Assembly (NCBI GenBank): GCA_026874595.1
Contig: CM049310.1
Location: 34,415,558-34,479,557, forward strand
Direction of reading: 5' to 3'
DNA from: Sipunculus nudus
Lineage: Eukaryota > Annelida > Sipuncula > Golfingiida > Sipunculidae
Length of the DNA: 64,000 bases
Part shown: piece by piece, positions 58,171-64,000 of the stretch
Position numbering within the stretch: the first letter of the stretch is position 1
How the letters are laid out: every line of letters starts with the position of its first letter
The notes under the pieces: model-generated
Told to the model about the DNA's origin: nothing
The model's input: only the letters and a program-made list of their open reading frames with translations
Databases searched by the model: none
Position numbers and translations under genes: made by a program

Positions 58171-59012
58171 CTTAGGCACATTTTTAGCTCGGCTGACTAT
58201 AAGTCATCTGAGCTATAGTCCATGGTCCATTGTCTGTCAACCATCTGTCTGTTAGCCTGGCACGTTTTGAAACCATGAGACCTAAAAATCTGAAATTCAG
58301 CATATGGTTAGATGTCTCCTTCCAGACTAAAAACTGGGTCACTGCTACTGCTTTCTTTCGAGAAATTAAGGAAAAACCTCAATTTTCCATGAAAAACCTA
58401 TTATCACACTACAGGACTGCACTTCGTAAAAACGAGGAAAGATATAATTAACCCACATTACATGATAATGTCATTTCTTTAAGTTATAAGCATTAATATA
58501 AATATAAAATCAGTACCTTAAATTTTGCCCATTAGGACTTGTTAAATTCTGAAATTCAAAAATAATAGCTAAAAAATTAGGCTAGTTATTGAAGTTTTTT
58601 TCAGAGGCTCTATTGTATTCCTTTGCATTATGTCCAGCTGCAGACAGGCCACTTCTGGTCACTGGAGGTCAGCTAAGTCAGGGTACCTGATTTGTCACAA
58701 GTCACTGGGGAGATCCCCTGCTGTGAAAGGCACCTACAGTTATTCCCATATCAAACCAATGATCATGGTAATATTGTATGTTCACAAACTGCTCACATGT
58801 TCAGTTTCACCATTAGGAAACACATGGTCAGGTCACAAAAAAATTATTTGTTACAATTTCTTACTCTCATCAATTCAAACCAATTATATCAACCCAACAT
58901 TGCCTATATTACCTCTTCCTCTCAGACCTTATCTCCATTTGAAATTATTTTAAATTCTTACCTTTTACCTCAAGGTCAACTTCAGCTGAGTGACAAATGG
59001 GTCCCTTGTTTC
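58171..59012 (+). mobile_element. Family E element, copy 4
   Basis: It begins TTTTTAGCTCGGCTGACTAT and ends CAGCTGAGTGACAAATGGGT, CCCTTGTTT. The first half is an inverted match of the copy 1 unit. It lies only ~30 bp from copy 3 in the same orientation. Length is about 840 bp. Confidence 0.65.
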
Positions 59013-59131
59013 CTTATTGCATCATTAAATGGTTTCAGGCCACAAGTTTCGTTTATTACACTGGGCAAATGCAAACTATACCTAATTGGCTTGTTTTAAC
59101 ATGCTTATTTAAATTTGTTTATGCTTATTTT

Positions 59132-60600
59132 TAGCGAAACTGTGAGCTTATGCAATGGTGCGGCGGCGTGCGTCGTGTGTCGTGCATCATGCGTTGTGCG
59201 TTGTCTGTACGTTAACCATAGCTATCTCAAAAACGGCAGGAGCTAGCATCACCAAATTTTTTGCAAATATTCAGTCATCCAAAAAACTATATCGGGTTTT
59301 GTTTATTTTTTTCTAACTGCATTTTCTTAGATTTTATAGGGAAAAAGCTAAAGAAACTTTAAAAATCTTCTTCTCCAAAACTATCCAGCCAAATTGTCCA
59401 ATATTTCACAGAAATGATCCCTGAAACAATCTTTCTCAAATTTGTTCGAATGGTTCCAGTTCAGAGATTTTTGGCTGAGTTACAGGAGGCTAAACTTTGT
59501 TAACTGTGCAAAAAAGCATATTAAAATTGAAATCTCAGAAACGGCTGGAGCTATCATCACCAAATTTTATGTCAATGATGGTCACATAGGTCATATCTGA
59601 AATTGAGGTATTGGTGGCGCCACCTGCATCGGCCTTTGTTGTACGGGGTCATCAGTGCCTGTATCACACTTAGGGCTACAGAAAACTTCTTCTCTGAAAC
59701 CATATGGACAAAATGTTTATTATCGCACAGAAACGATCCTAGGGTAGTGCTTTCTGAAGTTTGTTCAAATGGTCTCTTTTCAGTAACTTTTGGCTAAATT
59801 ATGGGAAGCTGAAATGAGTCATATGCCATAACAGCCCATTTTAGCTCAGTGGCTACAAAGATCTTCTTCTCAAAAACCACTGGGCCAAATTCTTAAACCT
59901 CACAAATTAATTATCCTCAGATGTTGATAATTCAAGTTTGTTCAAATGGTTTTGGTTCAGTGCTTTCTGGCTGAGTTACAGGAAGCTGAACTTAGCCAGT
60001 TTGCTGTATCTTCCTATATGAGTTATAAACCTGCGAAACGTTTTTCGACTGATGCCACTGAAGCCAGTTTGTTAAATATTTTACAAGAATAATCCCTACA
60101 ATAATTCTTATAATAATTGTCATTAATGGTTCCACATGAATGATTTTTGGCTGAATTATGGAGATTGAATTGAGTCATTTTACCATATATGTTAGCTGTG
60201 TTATGCTGTTACATCTAGCCTGGCACCAGTTTATCAGCATCTATTACATCATGCCACTAGACATTTAGATTTCAGGTTATCTTTGGTTAATATTGACAAG
60301 AAAGTTTTTTTAAAAGCTTTTAAAAAATTTAGATTTATGATTTTAGTTATTCATCATACCAGGCAATTATGGATATTCAGCTCTCTGTGGCTATTTAAAG
60401 ACAATTGTACGTGGATTATAAATTATTGGTATCCCTACTCAACTTAATTCAAGAATTTGCCATCAATGAGATATATCTGTATTTTAATTTTGCATTCAGT
60501 ATGCATCCATAATAATTTTACATATATTCCTGATTTCTTTTTTTATAAAAAGTCAGCTGAAAAGCATTTTGTACTTGGAAAATAAATTTCAAAGTTATTT
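59132..60600 (+). repeat. Family C repeat, copy 2
   Basis: It opens TTTTTAGCGAAACTGTGAGC and has the same CGTC/CGTG-rich stretch, with near-identity to 10722-11220 through TTGGTGGCGCCACCTGCATC (59612). It continues with weaker repeats of TTCAAATGGTT and TTTGGCTGAGTTAC every ~200 bp to about 60200. The right end was not found. Confidence 0.6.
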
Positions 60601-61000
60601 CAAGTAGGGACGACTTTGTGTACAGATGGCAGCACTTGGTTTACCATTGGCAGATTGCCAGTGCCTTGATGTTTGCCAGTAGCCAAGATGATGTCAGCTC
60701 TATAAATAGTTTTGGCACAGTGCCAGGATTGGAAGAAGTGCAGCCAGGTATAGGTCAAGAGTTCACTCACTGCAGTAGCTGCATTCTTTTTATAGCTTTG
60801 GAAGACTGCTCACTGATCATATTTGGCACCAAAGTTCAGCCTGAATCTATTTATAGCTTTGGCAGACTGCCAACTGTGTCAGATTATGCAATAGGTCAAG
60901 AGTTCACTCAGTGCAGCCAGGTACAGGTAAAAAGTTTACTCAGTCTAGACAGGTGCAGGTCAAGAGTTCACTCAGTGCAGTAGCTTGAGGCAGCAATTTT
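60600..61000 (+). repeat. Local short repeats with GTCAAGAGTTCACTCA
   Basis: The block GGTCAAGAGTTCACTCAGTG, with CAGCCAGGTACAG and TATAGCTTTGG-AGACTGCC, occurs at least three times. An inverted fragment of the same sequence is at 2800-2960. The 121-codon frame across it is a product of the repetition. Confidence 0.55.
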
Positions 61001-61015
61001 GTCACAGGTCACTCG

Positions 61016-62898
61016 GGGCAACTGCCTTACTCACCTAAGCCTTGTCAGCCCAGTGCATCAAACTCTGGGGAAGTTTGATGTATTGGACTGATATTTTGAC
61101 CTGTCTATGCGTCTTTGATGGTATTCTTATTTACCAGACAGGTGATGCCACCTACATTGACTTTTTGCAGTGTATGCGCCTGCTTATTTCTACAGAGGAA
61201 TTTGATACATCAGCCTAAAACTGGGCATGTTTATACATATCGGGTAGCTTTATAGTGTACAAGACTGGTGGCGCCACATACAATAATTTTTGCACAGTGT
61301 ATGTCCCTGCTTTTTCACAGGAGGGGTTTGACATATCAGTCTGGCATTGGGCATATTTATTTATCTCTTTGTTGTATATAAGACTGGTGGTGCCAGCTAC
61401 AATCATTGTATCCACAAAAACAGAGTTTTGCGAATACTATGTTTACAGTCGGACGCCAACGCTGCCACCATTGCCGCATAGGTTTCTGGAGAACTCCTCC
61501 ATAACCACTGGGGAGAATTTTTTAAAATTTGGAATTATGATCAGTCACATGTGATCTGCTGCGCCCTCATTTTTGGTTGACCTCTGACCTTTCCTGTCTG
61601 CCCAATGTCCATTTGTGTGTCTGTTTCCTCACATAAACCCACATATCTCAAAGGCATTTGACCGATAAGGCTAAAGATTTTGCACAAATGTAGCCCTTGG
61701 AAAGCTTTATAACATACACTAAAAATGGTGGCGCCACCTGCAACCATTTTTGCACAGCGTCCATCTGTTCATCTGCCTTGGGATAAAAACAGCTCATATT
61801 TCTGCATTGGTTGGACTTATCCACCTGAAATTTTGCATGTGAATACATCCTGGACAGCTTTTTTAATTTTATGACAGGTGGCGCCACCTACATTCACATT
61901 TAAGCTGCAGACATCCAAGCTCATTTCTCGGGAACCGTTTGACCAGTTAGACCAAAATTTTGCATGTGTATAGATCTCACATAGCTCTTAATCATACACA
62001 AAATTGGTGGTGCCACCTGCCACCATTTTTGCACAGCATCCCTCTGTATGTCCGCCATGGGCTAAAATCACTCATATCTCAGTAGTGGTTTGACTTATCT
62101 GCCTAAAATTTTGCATGTTTATACATCTTGGATAGCTTTCTGGATTTTTTTGGCAGATAGCGCCACCGTCATTTATGTATATGCTGCAGACATTCAGGCT
62201 TATATCTCAGGACTGATTGGACATATCCCCCTTGAAATTTTGCATGTGTATAGATCTCACATATCTCTTCATCATACACAAAATTCGTGGTGCCACCTGC
62301 CACCATTTTTGCACAGCATATATATCTGTTCATCTGCTTTGGGATAAAAACACTCATATCTCTGCATTGATTGGACTTATCCACCTGAAATTTTGCATGT
62401 GTATACATTATGGACAGCTTTCTTGATTTTATTACAGCTGGCGCCACAGACATTCAAGCTCATATTTCGGGAACCGTTGGACCAGTTAGGCCAAAATTTT
62501 GCATGTGTATAGATCTCCCATAGCTCTTTATCATACGCAAATCTGGTGGCACCATCTGCAACAATTTTTGCACAGCGTCTATCTGTTCATCTGCCTTGGG
62601 ATAAAATCACTCATATCTCAGCTGGGTTTCACTTATCTACCTGAAATTTTATATCTCAGGACTGGTTTGACATATCCCCCTGAAATTTTGCATGTGTATA
62701 GATCTCTCATAGCTCTTAATCATACACAAAATTGGTGGTGCCACCTGCAACCATTTGTGCACAGCGTCCATTTAGTATTTAGTACTTGCATTGTTCATAT
62801 ACATGTTAAACGTTCTTGAAAAGTAATGGTCCAGCATTGAAGCATTATACATGGTGTAATCTCGTTGCACAGGTTCGCATTAGGCCTGTAGGCCTTGT
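61016..62898 (-). mobile_element. Family B element, copy 4, long form with both ends
   Basis: It is bounded by GGGGCAACTGCCTT at the left and AGGCCTGTAGGCCT (62882-62895) at the right, the inverted ends of the short element at 44728. Inside are perfect or near palindromes near 61266, 61727, 61877, 62009, 62287 and 62735. A second terminal hairpin module, GTATCCAC...GCGAATAC, is at 61410-61437, so one B element appears nested in another. Minor frames follow the repeat period and are not genes. Confidence 0.65.
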
Positions 62899-63090
62899 CA
62901 TTTTTTTATAGCATTTATTTCATTGATAAATAGATGTTTATTATTTTACTTCGGCTAATGGCCATTATTCTGTAATTTACAGGGTTTCATTAATTTTAGC
63001 AGGGTCATTTCCTTTTAACTTTACAAATGTAAAATTATATGAAAAACCAAAAGAAATATATATTTTGCATTTGCTAAAATTTTCAAAAAT

Positions 63091-63125
63091 TTAGCTGAGT
63101 GATCTGATCCATGGGTTCCTTGTCT
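63091..63125 (+). repeat. Family E right-end fragment
   Basis: TTTAGCTGAGTGATCTGATC followed by CATGGGTTCCTTGTC is the family E right end without a recognisable left end within the preceding few hundred bases. Confidence 0.55.
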
Positions 63126-63764
63126 ACATTTTGACGTTCATCTGATAACTTGTGGATGTGTTATAAATAAATGTATTAAAATTTAATTCATTAGAAGCCA
63201 GGTGAAGAGAAAAGGTAATAAAGGTTAGCTGAAAACTTTGAATAAGCTGTGGATGTATATGCGCATTTTTCAACTTAAGAAAAAGTTATTTATCCAATAG
63301 ATCATAGCATTTTCTTAAAATATACTCATTCATTTTTGGCATAACAGCATATTATACAGTTTAAACACCTGATTCAATTTTAAAGCTGATTTAAATGAAA
63401 ACATTTGAGTCAGTCTAAAATATCTTAAAAAATGATTTAAATCAAATAAATCTGATTAAAATCTAAATAATCAAATTAATATGATTTGTTTAAAAAAAAC
63501 ATGATATTTTTAACCCCGGTCAATGGACATTGGTCACAAGAAGCCTATATAGGTGGCAGCACCTATCTTTCTGGTATTTTACTGCTATTTTTTCTGCACA
63601 GAGAAATCTTTTGGAATGTGTGTCCTAAGGAAGTGGGTCATTTGCATTTCTCTCATAAATCCTGAGGAATTTGACATTAATTTGCAGAGGGTCTGTCCCA
63701 GTGCAATCTGTTAGAAACTAAGTATTGATATTTGCTACTAAAAGGCCTAAAGTAAAATGTGTTT
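63126..63764. other. Intergenic sequence, nothing recognised
   Basis: AT-rich sequence with one GGTGGCAGCACC near 63551 and no gene signature. Confidence 0.35.
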
Positions 63765-64000
63765 CCATGTATCCATCTAGACATAACTCAGTGCCAGCTC
63801 TTATCACTTAAGCCCTGTAAAGTCTGTATGGTCAATCATTGATATTTACATATTAGGGCATCACAAAGTGCTTTGAGAACCTGCTGATTCCCTAGCATTT
63901 GCATATCAGGCTATGACGCCTCATGTGAATGGCATCATTGCTATGAGAATGCCAACAGTGGTCCCATGGGCAATGGACAGCTCGGCCTGCTTGGTAACTT
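63765..64000 (+). repeat. Family F repeat, copy 2 (cut by window edge)
   Basis: Matches 8060-8285 across its length, with octamer-like CATTTGCATATCAGGCT. The right edge is truncated by the window, so the element's true end is unknown. Confidence 0.6.

Noticed and set aside
58630-59099. Two overlapping plus-strand frames of 107 and 135 codons
   Set aside because: They lie within family E copy 4 and read through its end; other copies do not preserve them.
60618-60983. 121-codon plus-strand frame
   Set aside because: Its peptide repeats because the DNA repeats (GTCAAGAGTTCACTCA units).

Overview
The window is animal genomic DNA: AT-rich, intron-heavy and full of diverged interspersed repeats, with no bacterial or viral gene organisation. 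The style of the repeats suggests a marine invertebrate, probably a lophotrochozoan such as a mollusc. The main clues are a Helentron with an endonuclease domain, non-autonomous elements built around ~148 bp tandem cores, tRNA-derived SINEs, MITEs and long TA runs. The species cannot be named from the sequence, and the mollusc guess is inference.

One host gene can be reconstructed. It lies on the minus strand, in six coding exons from 42392 down to 7922, and encodes an AIG1/ADTRP-family multipass membrane protein (a FAHFA-hydrolase-type enzyme). All exons join in phase at canonical GT-AG sites, giving a 231-residue protein, close to the usual family length. A second, homologous first exon (49554-49697) ends in the same phase and would give a 230-residue isoform. 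Both first exons carry the family's catalytic threonine; the histidine is in the common part.

The introns hold almost everything else. Intron 4 (13251-28471) contains a ~14 kb rolling-circle transposon cluster: elements with 305 bp or 148 bp tandem cores, a shared right flank and a terminal hairpin, and a 5'-truncated Helentron ORF (helicase C-terminal half plus endonuclease). The Helentron's 3' tail has been tandemly and nestedly duplicated. Intron 3 holds a ~17 bp minisatellite and a MITE 27 bp from a splice donor. Intron 1 begins with a different, CRE-containing MITE.

Outside and between these lie several modular repeat families, named here by letter. B and C carry a GGTGGCGCCACC palindrome about every 150 bp. 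D carries direct AGGTCA-type half-sites and ends in a hairpin. E has defined ends and four copies, two in each orientation. F is a ~235 bp repeat present at 8.1 kb and at the window's right edge. Apart from the AIG1/ADTRP-like gene and the Helentron ORF, no convincing protein-coding gene was found; the other open frames mostly follow tandem repeats.
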